From: Tipula vernalis
Taxonomy: Eukaryota > Arthropoda > Insecta > Diptera > Tipulidae
Length of the DNA: 64,000 bases
Assembly (NCBI GenBank): GCA_958295665.1
Contig: OY282559.1
Location: forward strand, 260,840,245-260,904,244
Reading direction: 5' to 3'
In this document: piece after piece, positions 55,883 through 64,000 of the stretch
Position numbering within the stretch: position 1 is the first letter of the stretch
How the letters are laid out: the number at the start of each line of letters is the position of its first letter
Notes under the pieces: model-generated
What the model was told of the DNA's origin: nothing
Seen by the model: the letters and a program-made list of their open reading frames with translations, nothing else
Databases searched by the model: none
Made by a program: the position numbers and the translations under genes

Positions 55883-55968
55883 GTGATGTGCTAAATCGAT
55901 CTTTTTTATTCTGTTTTGTTAATTTTCTCATATGATTTTTAACAAAAAAGATCGATTTAGCCCAGTCT
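55883..55968. mobile_element. Mini-MITE, about 86 bp, copy 1 (right end altered)
   Basis: GTGATGTGCTAAATCGATCT and AGATCGATTTAGC arms surround TTCTCATATGATTTTT. The same unit, inverted, lies at 58878-58963. Confidence 0.75.
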
Positions 55969-55970
55969 AA

Positions 55971-57265
55971 GGCCCTTTCCGAAAGTTATACTTACCTATT
56001 TATTTATGTGGTTTTCCTGTTGCAACAAAAAACAGATTCGGAGTCGAATCCGAGTTGAAAAATGACAGTTTTTTGACGTTTTAACGGGAACAGCCAAAAA
56101 TCCGGATTCTGCGATTTTTTTGTTTTTTATATGGTTGTGTGAATATACGTATTAATTGTCAAATTCTATTTTTATAATTAGATTGTTAATACTGATGAAT
56201 TTTTCCGTAAATTAATAAATAATTTATTGTAATCATGTTTATTTTTTATGAATAATTCAATAATCATATGAAAATAAATTTTGTGTTGAAGTGAAGTAGA
56301 CAAAAACTGAAGTCAAATAAACAAATAAGAACATTAACATAATAAACAAAAATATCGACAAATCAGTTGTCTACAGAATCAATTTTGAATTAAATACACC
56401 ACAATTTTTTCAAGTTCTTGTTTAATACTTAATGCTGAATCGACATAACAATAAACTAACATTACAGTTTCTCAAGTTCTTGTTTAATACATAATGGCTG
56501 AATCAATGTCGTACAGTAAACTAATCTTTAAACCTACTTATAGTTGTACGCTTTATTTATAGAAACCTTAATAAGGTTGATAATATCAAACCAACTAAAT
56601 CCGTAAAGAGATTGCCCTAATTATCGTAAAGCAATAGGGAGTTAATGATACAGAGTTATGGAATACATTTTATGACGTTATTATGATTCCCATTCACATT
56701 TCACAGCTGCATTTGTGTCCAACAATTTTATTTTTTCATAACAAAATATTCTTTCTTGAATAACTTATTATTTGTTAATTATTTTACTGTTTTTTAAATA
56801 TATTTTTCGGCATATTTATTTTGATGTTTAAATGACATTTCGATGACATTTAAATGTAATTGTGTTAGTAATCGCTCCGAAAAATTTTACCGAGCAACGA
56901 ATTACAGCTGCTGTCACTTGGGTTTCGCTCCGAATCTATTTTTTGTTGCAACAGGAAAACGACATTAGACATACTTATTTGCCGCCATATTAAATAAGTA
57001 GGTAAACTCATCCGAATTGATTTCACATACTTATTTTTTATTTTGATTTTTTTGTAACTATAAAATAATTTTTTTAATTAAATTTTTTATAAAACTTAAT
57101 TACTACATAATATCACAATATGTATGCAATGAAATCAACAGAATTTTGGTTTTCGTTTAAGATTTTTTTTTGTAAGAACATACTTATTTTAAGTTACCTC
57201 GCCAACATACTTATTCAAATAAGTATGTATGTCTAAATAAATAAGTATAACTTTCGGAAAGGGCC
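55971..57265. mobile_element. MITE with TIR GGCCCTTTCCGAAAGTTATA, split by another MITE
   Basis: GGCCCTTTCCGAAAGTTATA at 55971 is mirrored, ending at 57265, followed inward by CTTA and TATTTATTTA. The element at 56007-56964 is nested just inside its left end. Confidence 0.85.
56007..56964. mobile_element. MITE, 958 bp, TIR TGTsGTTTTCCTGTTGCAAC, TTA duplication, copy 2
   Basis: TGTGGTTTTCCTGTTGCAAC and its mirror end (56945-56964), with TTA at 56004-56006 and 56965-56967. The outer parts match 32586-33024 in inverse order. About 520 bp of internal sequence is extra here. Confidence 0.87.
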
Positions 57266-57391
57266 TAGCTATAAATTTACTACCCATGTTCGGAAAAAGA
57301 ATGACAAATTTCGTCATCGAATTTTATTACAAATCTACTTTGTTCATTTTTCGAATGTGTTAAATGTTGTTTTCGAATCGATACATCGATT

Positions 57392-57547
57392 CCGGCTGTT
57401 CTTACTCAGTTAACACTGCAACACATAATTTCTTGTTTCTTACCTCTTTGCCTATAAATTACTTTCCCCCTCCAGTTAGTTTATAGGCAAAGAGGTAAGA
57501 AACGAGGAAATGATGTGTTGCAGTGTTAACTGCGTGTGAACAGCCGG
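57392..57547. mobile_element. Hairpin MITE, about 156 bp, TIR CCGGCTGTTC
   Basis: Both arms read CCGGCTGTTC, then AGTTAACACTGCAACACAT and TTTCTTACCTCTTTGCCTAT. The loop is only about 25 bp. Confidence 0.88.
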
Positions 57548-57601
57548 ATTATTTGACAGCTGAAATATGTCAGATTTTTTTTAGTTTAAGGAAAACAAAG
57601 C

Positions 57602-57772
57602 AGGGGTGACATGTTATAACCATCACTTTTTTCGCTTCGATGCATTTTCGATAGAATAACTGTATTTCTTTGTTAAAATTATAAAATTTTAAAACAATTT
57701 AGTTGTAAGATACCGTTACTCTGTCGAAAATCCATCGAAGCGAAAAAAGTGATGGTTAAACATGTCACCCCA
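57602..57772. mobile_element. Hairpin MITE, about 171 bp, TIR GGGGTGACATGTT
   Basis: GGGGTGACATGTT, AACCATCACTTTTTTCGCTT and CGATG are mirrored at the right end. Confidence 0.85.
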
Positions 57773-58433
57773 GTTTATATGACACTATCGTAAAATATTT
57801 CAAAATAACTTAATTTTAATAAAAATGAACCATGGACATAACTCCATATAATTATTTTTGATTTTTAATTTTAGTGGAAAAAAAAGCCGTCACACGAAAA
57901 AAAAATTTTAAAAGAAAAACTGCTAGAAAAATTTTTCGCGCGAAAAAAAATTCGTCATGAAATTTTTTTTTAGTGTAACATACGATGGTATCTCTAAAAA
58001 AAATTACGTAGCCGTTGAATATTTTAGTGGATATTTTTTTGAAAATTTAAAATTTTATACAAAATTCGTGAAAGTTTTCTACACATTTTAAATAAAATTA
58101 AACTAATTATTTAAAAATATAATAAAAACGTTTAGTATATAATTATGATATAAAGGTGAAGATAATAGTACAAAATATGGTAAGTTTTGGTTTGTGACTT
58201 ATTTTTTTGTTTTGTTAAGAACAAAATACTTGTATAGAAAGTTACATACAATAAACATATAAACATTTATTTTATTTTAATAAAGTGTATTAAACAAATT
58301 TTTAGTCAAACGGTAAATTTAACAAAAAATGTCGGCCATATTCCCAGCAAGTTGCTTTATAAATTCAAATTTTTTTTATGTTTTACTGTAGGAAAACATG
58401 CAACAGCTCGCGGGCCAACGATAAAAAAGCCAC
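57773..58433. other. AT-rich stretch without recognised genes
   Basis: Long A and T runs; no frame or repeat was recognised. Confidence 0.4.
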
Positions 58434-58670
58434 TTGGCTTATAATAACAGATTCAGTCAACGTAGTTGGAATAGTTTAAAATATAAAGTCAAAGAAAAGC
58501 TAAAAATGATCCGGAACCACAAGAATTACACTGGAAAGGGACGGCTAGAAAATGAGTACGTTGACGAAAGCAATGCTAACGAAATAATGGAGTGCGACTG
58601 GATGATCATTAATATGTGTAAGCTGGAATATAAGATGGACATGCAGAAGTTGAGTGTGGCTTTAATTTAA
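58434..58670 (+). CDS. Possible exon of a Myb/SANT-like protein
   Basis: Residues SQRSWNSLKYKVKEKLKMIR and HKNYTGKGRLENEY recall the end of a Myb/SANT-type DNA-binding domain (Trp, then Lys-rich helix). An intron-like TTTATTACAG at about 58730 precedes Ser/Thr/Pro-rich sequence (SSQPSTSRMNEPHISSQIPQ). The frame also stops at 58670, so this may be a relic. The assignment is weak. Confidence 0.3.
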   Translation: MAYNNRFSQRSWNSLKYKVKEKLKMIRNHKNYTGKGRLENEYVDESNANEIMECDWMIINMCKLEYKMDMQKLSVALI

Positions 58671-58877
58671 TAGTAAACAAATACATTTGTTTTGTAAATA
58701 CTTTATTTAATTTAGGTAATTTTATTACAGTCTCCTTCCACCGCCTATCGGACCTCAGTCATCACAGCCATCCACTTCAAGGATGAACGAACCGCATATT
58801 AGCTCTCAAATACCACAACCGTCCACTTCGAGATAAATATAGCTTCACCCATTCCAGTAAGTACATGCAGCATATTA

Positions 58878-58963
58878 GTGATGGGCTAAATCGATCTTTT
58901 TTTAGAAAAATCATATGAGAAAATGAACAAAACAGAACAAAAAAGATCGATTTAGCACATCAC
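58878..58963. mobile_element. Mini-MITE, 86 bp, TA duplication, copy 2
   Basis: GTGATGGGCTAAATCGATCT and AGATCGATTTAGCACATCAC are the ends, with TA on both sides (58876-58877, 58964-58965). Confidence 0.85.
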
Positions 58964-59027
58964 TACAGCATATAATTATATTAATTATTGGGCAAATTGA
59001 TTAATCCATATTAACAATAATATTTAA

Positions 59028-59276
59028 AATTTTACAACTCAGTTAGCTTCTCCATCCTTTCACGAAACTCAAGGACACGTAGTGGAACTATTTATAGAAC
59101 CGGCAGAATATTTGCAAGGATATTCATCACCGTTACGAGTAGAAATACAGTCGGTCCATACACCACCTGTAAATAGCACTCCACATTCCTTAAACATTAA
59201 CACGCCTCCTGCAAGTAGAAGTCCCAATACATCTTGCCCACGTCGAGTTCGGGGTCAACAAAGTTATGTCATATGA
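59028..59276 (+). pseudogene. Possible Ser/Thr/Pro-rich exon or relic
   Basis: After CAACTCAGTTAG the frame reads ...SFHETQGHVVELFIEPAEYL, then IQSVHTPPVNSTPHSLNINT and SPNTSCPRRVRGQQSYVI to a stop at 59276. It may continue the Myb/SANT-like exon at 58434. No known domain. Confidence 0.3.
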
Positions 59277-60975
59277 TGAGTATTCTCGTAATGTAAGGCG
59301 GCCAAAGCAACTTCACTCATTTTTCTAATGAGAATAATTATATAAGACTAAATAATAAACTATTTTTTATTAATTTAAATATTTAGTTATTTATATTATT
59401 GTAGACAGAATTTTTTTATTGTACAATTTTAAATTTTGTTTGTCAAATAACACAAAACTGCTAAAAAATCGAAATGTCAAACATAAATATAAAATATATA
59501 AGCAGCGACATACGTCTGCTGCAAAGAAACAATTCCCATCAAACAACGCGCACGGAAGCCCGTACGTTTTCAGTTCCAAAATCGCACGGCGTACTCGGAA
59601 ACGCACGCTCTCAGTGCATGGAATTCCTTGTACTTCGCCGAAGGAAACTGTCACTTTTTTCCATATGTTTCCCCTTTAAAGGGGAATTTTTTTAGTGTAA
59701 ATGTAGTAGTGCGTGCGAATTTTCAGTACGCATTGCTTCCTCTTTCAAAATCAATTTAACATAATATTCTTAACGAATTCAGTACCCAAAATCGTGCATT
59801 TGCAGCGCGATACTGACAACTAATACCATGCGCCTTCCGTAAAATTAATATTTGAAAAAAAGTCAAAAGCTTTCAAATAATAAATATTTTATTTCAGTTA
59901 AACCACAAAATTTATCACATAAAAGAAATGACTTCAGTCTAGTATAATAGTAAAGAACTATAATGGCGGTTGCTTATTTTTTTGTTTCCTGACTCTGTCT
60001 TTAGCTGGCTGAAACCATTTTTTAATAAGCGTGGTGACATCTTCTTCAGAGGCATTTGAAAATTTCTCAGCAGCAGATCCTTTGTGTAGTAAAGTGTGTA
60101 ATTTGTTATAAAATATAATGTAATTGGAACATGTATGAAGAAGTTTACCTTTGAGTATTTTCATTATCACTAAACATAATAAAAAATAAGTAAAATAGAG
60201 CTTAAAACATTTGAAAAAAAAAAAAAAAAATTTTTGAATTGCAAAAAATTACCTGTAGATGATCTTTACAAGATCGAAACTAGTTGTAATTTTAAATAAA
60301 TAAAAGTAAATAAATTCAAAAATAAAAATTTTGTTTTTTTTTTATTTTTAAGTAAGTGAAAACTGTTGGTGTTTTGTGATTATACGAAATAATATTAATT
60401 ATAAAATAGAGTTTATTTACCTATTTACTTTAAAAAAAATGTCGCGTTTGCAGACAAAGGATTGAAAATGAAATATGTGCGACATATGGTTTGACACATG
60501 TGGAATTGAAACCTCCCAACATACTGTGTGTATGGAAATCGGACCTTTTTTTACTTCTCAAACTAATCGCGCTGTGCGCAAACTCCAAAATGGATATCCA
60601 CACACACTCGCATTTGTTTTATGTAAATGTATAGCAAAATGGGTGTGGAAAACCGTGCGTAAATTGCACTGCGCTGGGTACGTACCCATAAATGTTTGAT
60701 GGGTTAGTTCAATGATGGGCGTACGTTTTTATAGCAATTTAAAAGAAATTTTGTCGATTTTATTTTTCCACTAAAATTTTGCGCTTAATGCCTAGACTGG
60801 TTAATCTTTCTTCTGTGTTAATGCCTAGACTGAAGTCTTTTGGCATGCCCCTACCTTCACGCCTATGTCACTCTTTGTTGATGAAAATCGCCAATAAACA
60901 ACAAAGAACAAACATAATTTTGTATTGTAATCGAGCCTCTTTGTTCAAAGGGTAATAAACAATTACACATTAATA
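59277..60975. other. Mostly unrecognised DNA with short frames
   Basis: Several short frames with no family resemblance (59419-59679, 60475-60699), in a locally GC-richer patch near 59540-59640. A polypurine run lies at 60214-60229. On the minus strand 59958-60170 reads FSNASEEDVTTLIKKWFQPA, which could be a gene end but is not recognised. Confidence 0.35.
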
Positions 60976-61290
60976 CCCCAAACACATAAGCGGCGCTCTA
61001 CGCCTGACTTCGCTTCTCTTCGTCGATTTTAGTCTTCGAGATTTTTTTTACAGTTGTCTTTCTCATATGCCCATTTGGATGTTATATGGCTCAACCAGCG
61101 AATCAGTAATACAACTTGTCAAACCTTTACGGAAAACAACGAAAGTTTTTTGTTACGGAAAATTTGACAAGTTGGCTAGTGAACTTGTAACACAACTTGT
61201 CAATTTGTCAATGTCAATTTGTTTATACACACACAAATGGTCGTTTTATGGATGATTCATTTTATGAATTAATATGGTCGGAATTAAGAG

Positions 61291-61473
61291 ATGCCCAAGG
61301 AAAAGAAAAATTATGATCAAGATACGTGGAAACAGTTTAAAGCTAAAATTGCCAAGTTTATTAGTATTCGGCCACAATTCAATAAGTATTTGACGAAGAA
61401 GAAGCTGGAAGGAAGTCCAGTGAACTTGAATCATGAAAAATTGGCAGAGTATAACTCAGATAGTGAAATATAA
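61291..61473 (+). CDS. Short hypothetical frame inside the 1.5-kb TIR element
   Basis: 60 residues, Lys-rich (DQDTWKQFKAKIAKFISIRP, FNKYLTKKKLEGSPVNLNHE). An upstream frame, MDDSFYELIWSELRDAQGKE from about 61247, runs into it out of frame, so a broken small gene is possible. No family recognised. Confidence 0.25.
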   Translation: MPKEKKNYDQDTWKQFKAKIAKFISIRPQFNKYLTKKKLEGSPVNLNHEKLAEYNSDSEI

Positions 61474-61509
61474 TATTTTGTTTTTAAAAAAAACTTGTTT
61501 TATTCAATA

Positions 61510-62285
61510 ATTTCGACAAATTTTTGTTGTTCAGCTCCAAATCGTTCGAGTGAAGTATATCCTCATATTCAGGGTGAATACGTTTGATATGGGGTTGTAA
61601 ATTATGTTCCTGAAACGAATATTTTATTAAATTAGCTTCCTCGTCTTGTAACAGAAAACCTTATTCTTACATTTTTAAAATTAAATTTTGACAGAAATTA
61701 TATGTTAGGTTGCATTCCTCGTGGACCCGCCTGTGTTTGAATGTGGACGAGTATTCGGTAAATGTCCGTGAACAAATTCCGCATTTAAATGGTTTTTCGC
61801 AGCGATGAATTCGTTCGTGGCTCTGTAGATGAACCAGGCGTAGAAATGATTTATTACAAACGCTACATAAGAAATTCCATTCTCTAGTATGAGTTACTGT
61901 GTGTTGTTTTAGATTGCAGGACGTAGTAAACTGTTAAAAAAACTCTTGGGAAAGGTGCATTTATATCGACGATCCCCAGTATGGGTTCTTAAATGTGTTA
62001 GCTGGTCGCTTGATGATTTAAAACTTTTATCACATCCAGTCCATTTACAAGGGAATGGTCGGTCACCCTGGTCAAGTGCACTTGAACAATTTATTACCAG
62101 TGCGAACTTTCATATGAGTTTATTAAAGCACTTTCTGCATCCCTCGAACGAACAAGGATATTATTTGTTTCCATTCAAGAGAACCACATTAAAATTCTCA
62201 TTAGTATTCGCTTTAATTTCGTCCATTGGTTCCTTCTTGACATCAATCTCAGATCTGATAGTTTCTAATGGTTGTACGACCTGAT
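61510..62285 (-). pseudogene. C2H2 zinc-finger gene fragment, intron kept
   Basis: On the minus strand: an acidic stretch (IRSEIDVKKEPMDEIKANTN), then a finger CKWTGCDKSFKSSSDQLTHL, a frame break, then REWNFLCSVCNKSFLRLVHL and KPFKCGICSRTFTEYSSTFK. A 61-bp intron (61610-61670, GTAAGA...TTTCAG) leads to HNLQPHIKRIHPEYEDILHS near the end. Stops and frame changes show it is not functional. It is unlike the DUF4817-finger genes of this window. The intron implies it was moved as genomic DNA. Confidence 0.7.
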
Positions 62286-62771
62286 CAGCGGCAAAAATAA
62301 ATCAAAAATACAATGAAACTCATTACAAAAATGTTTAACAATTAATTTTATTAAGAAAATTAATTTTACTTACTGATAAAATGTTTACCGAGAATAATAA
62401 AAATATTTGAATAAACAAGATGACTTGATGGTATTTGACATTTCCTTCAGTTTGTACGTAATTTTTCGCTCTGTTAAGTGACAGATATATTTAACGAAAC
62501 TGAACGAAAAAGTTGTTAAAGTTTCGCTGGCCAGTAACAAGCAAAACCCATTTATCGCTTTATTACGTTAATTTTTTACTGATTCGCTGGTTGAGCCAAT
62601 ATTCAGCTAAAATTGGAGGTTTCCAAGCATTTAATTTAAAAACAACAACAATAAATATAAATGTCATTCATCACCTCAAAAAATACAAACTGCTAGTTTG
62701 ACGTCGCTCTAAGTGTTCGTTCTTATGGAAATACAGTATGCTAATTTAGCGCTGCTGTTCGCTCCGTCAAT

Positions 62772-63613
62772 TACCATGTTTCCATGTACCAGTTCAAACA
62801 GGTTTAGGTTTCGTTGAGTTGAAAACATGGCGGCGCTAACCCGTACCGTTTCCATGAACAGAGTTAGGATTTAGAATTGAAACAAAATATTTCGATAGAA
62901 TAAAAAAATAAAATTGCGTATTGAACAAAAACAAAATTTTTATTTTGCTTTGATAAATCGTCATAACGTTGACAACGACATTTTTGTGTATTTTTTTTTT
63001 ATTATTTTGGGGAAATATATTTAGTAATATACGATGCGCCCTTTATAATTTACAAAAATATTTGACAGATACGACAGAATCTAACTCAAACAAACAAGAT
63101 TTGTCGAGTTTATTTGGATTTAACGAAACTCTACCCTAATACGCGTTTCCATGCACATAAACCGAGTTGAACCTAGGTTAACTCTATCATGGAAACATGG
63201 TACATGATAGAGTTAACCTAGGTTCAACTCGGTTTATGTCCATGTAAACGCGTAGAGTTTCGTTAAATCCAAATAAACTAGACGAATCTTGTGCGTTTAA
63301 CTTAGATTCTATCTGTCAAACATTTTTTAAAATTATAAATGGCGCTTCGCATATTATTAAACATATAGTATTTCACAAAAATAATTTAAAAAAATACACA
63401 AAAATCTCGTTGTCAACGTTATGACGATATATCAAAGCGAAATAAAAATGTTTTTTTGTTTAACAAGCAATTTTGTGTTTTATTCTATCGAATTATTTTT
63501 CTTTATCTCTAAATCCTAACTCTGTTCATGGAAACGGTACGGGTTAGCGCCACCATGTTTTCAACTCAACGAAACCTAAACCTATTTGAACTCGGTACAT
63601 CAAAACATGGTAC
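62772..63613. repeat. Large palindrome of two inverted MITE units, arms about 410 bp
   Basis: ACCATGTTTCCATGTACC, AGGTTTAGGTTTCGTTGAGT and GGCGCTAACCCGTACCGTTT on the left arm are all mirrored on the right. The centre is near 63197 (CTCTATCATGGAAACATGGT / CATGATAGAG). The left unit has its own TIR TACCATGTTTCCATG. Confidence 0.88.
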
Positions 63614-63790
63614 AAGTTTCGTCGAGTTTATTTGGATTTACCGAAACTCTACCCTAATTTCCATGCACATAAACACAACGCATTTCTATGCGAGTTCCAT
63701 CATCGAAACGTAGTTTATATGTTCGTTAATATGAATCTACCTGCATTTTAATTTTAGCGGCGCTTCGAATGGCGTCGATGTGTTTGGGGG

Positions 63791-64000
63791 TTACAGTTTA
63801 ATTTGGAGTATGGAAAATAGCACTAATGTCGTACTTGCCACTTTTTACATATTGGGAAATTACGCAAAAAATGCCCACTGTACCAATCGGTTCATAAATT
63901 TCATGTCACCGTTTACATTTTTTTTATTCATTCAATTCAGAGTGAATTGACAAGTAAAAGAATAGCTTGTGTTGTAAGTTAAATAAATTGTATAAAATAA
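63791..64000. other. End of window, nothing recognised
   Basis: AT-rich sequence with no frame or repeat match. Confidence 0.4.

Larger units (their letters stand above)
61088..62597. mobile_element. TIR element, 1.5 kb, carrying a zinc-finger gene fragment
   Basis: GGCTCAACCAGCGAATCAGT and its mirror form 22-bp ends. The flanks (TTATAT / AATATT) suggest an AT-rich duplication. The subterminal parts match the 615-bp MITE at 46681-47295, but about 1.1 kb of additional cargo lies between them. No transposase is present. Confidence 0.75.
60976..63790 (+). mobile_element. CCCCAAACACAT MITE, expanded by nested inserts
   Basis: Left end CCCCAAACACATAAGCGGCG (TA at 60974-60975) and right end GATGTGTTTGGGGG. 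Family sequence resumes at 62598-62771 (CAGCTAAAATTGGAGGTTTC, GCTAGTTTGACG) between two inserts: the element at 61088-62597 and the palindrome at 62772-63613. A second right-end copy lies at 63757-63790. Confidence 0.75.

Noticed and set aside
59419..59695. Overlapping short frames near 59.5 kb
   Set aside because: Low-complexity or patternless translations on both strands with no start context and no family resemblance.
60475..60699. 74-aa plus-strand frame with several Cys
   Set aside because: The Cys spacing fits no finger or knuckle, and no neighbouring exon signals were found.
61946..62284. 112-aa plus-strand frame
   Set aside because: It is antisense to the zinc-finger fragment on the minus strand, whose Cys and His spacing is clear.

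Overview
The window reads as an AT-rich insect genome, most probably a fly (Diptera). It has short spliced introns with GT..AG borders, C2H2 zinc-finger genes joined to an insect-type DUF4817 helix-turn-helix exon, a eukaryotic cytosolic glutaminyl-tRNA synthetase (GlnRS), and a typical insect mix of gypsy, BEL/Pao, copia, RNase H-bearing LINE, CACTA-like and MITE elements. The species cannot be named from the sequence alone. Most of the window is transposable elements nested inside each other; host genes are sparse.

Layout. 1-11976: two closely related Ty3/gypsy elements (A on +, B on -) lie tail to tail across a 4-bp ATAT target site; each has a SAP-domain Gag, a Pol in the -1 frame, and a strong -1 frameshift signal between them. 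11977-14750: MITEs, plus a truncated copy of a DUF4817-zinc-finger gene. 14759-18178: a 5'-truncated LINE, with target duplications, inserted in a MITE. 18284-19580: inverted-repeat elements. 19740-23019: a broken BEL/Pao element joined to the 5' part of a third gypsy family (23020-26602, -). 26603-28970: nested MITEs. 29004-30907: a two-exon DUF4817 plus nine-finger gene. 31262-40950: remains of a fourth, internally deleted gypsy element split by about 8.15 kb of inserted DNA. That insert holds a CACTA/EnSpm-like transposon (33201-38191) with two genes, a Tnp2-like transposase and a five-exon DUF4806 protein, and next to it a degenerate, intron-containing cullin fragment. 40973-41634: a short LINE tail with a 12-bp target duplication. 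41992-43143: the complete DUF4817-eight-finger gene, whose partial duplicate lies near 13 kb. 43200-48280: MITEs. 48863-51182: GlnRS, nearly intact but broken by a 10-bp tandem duplication. 51370-55764: a copia element with both LTRs. 55765-64000: nested MITEs, one of which carries a zinc-finger gene fragment that still has an intron.

How the genes relate. There is no operon-like host pathway here. The working units are the elements themselves: Gag/Pol expression balanced by frameshifting in gypsy A/B, and a transposase plus accessory-protein pair in the CACTA-like element. Two TIR-bounded regions hold host gene pieces that kept introns, which implies capture or rearrangement at the DNA level rather than through mRNA. 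All family names come from motif recognition by eye; no database search was run, and coordinates of repeats were read by hand.
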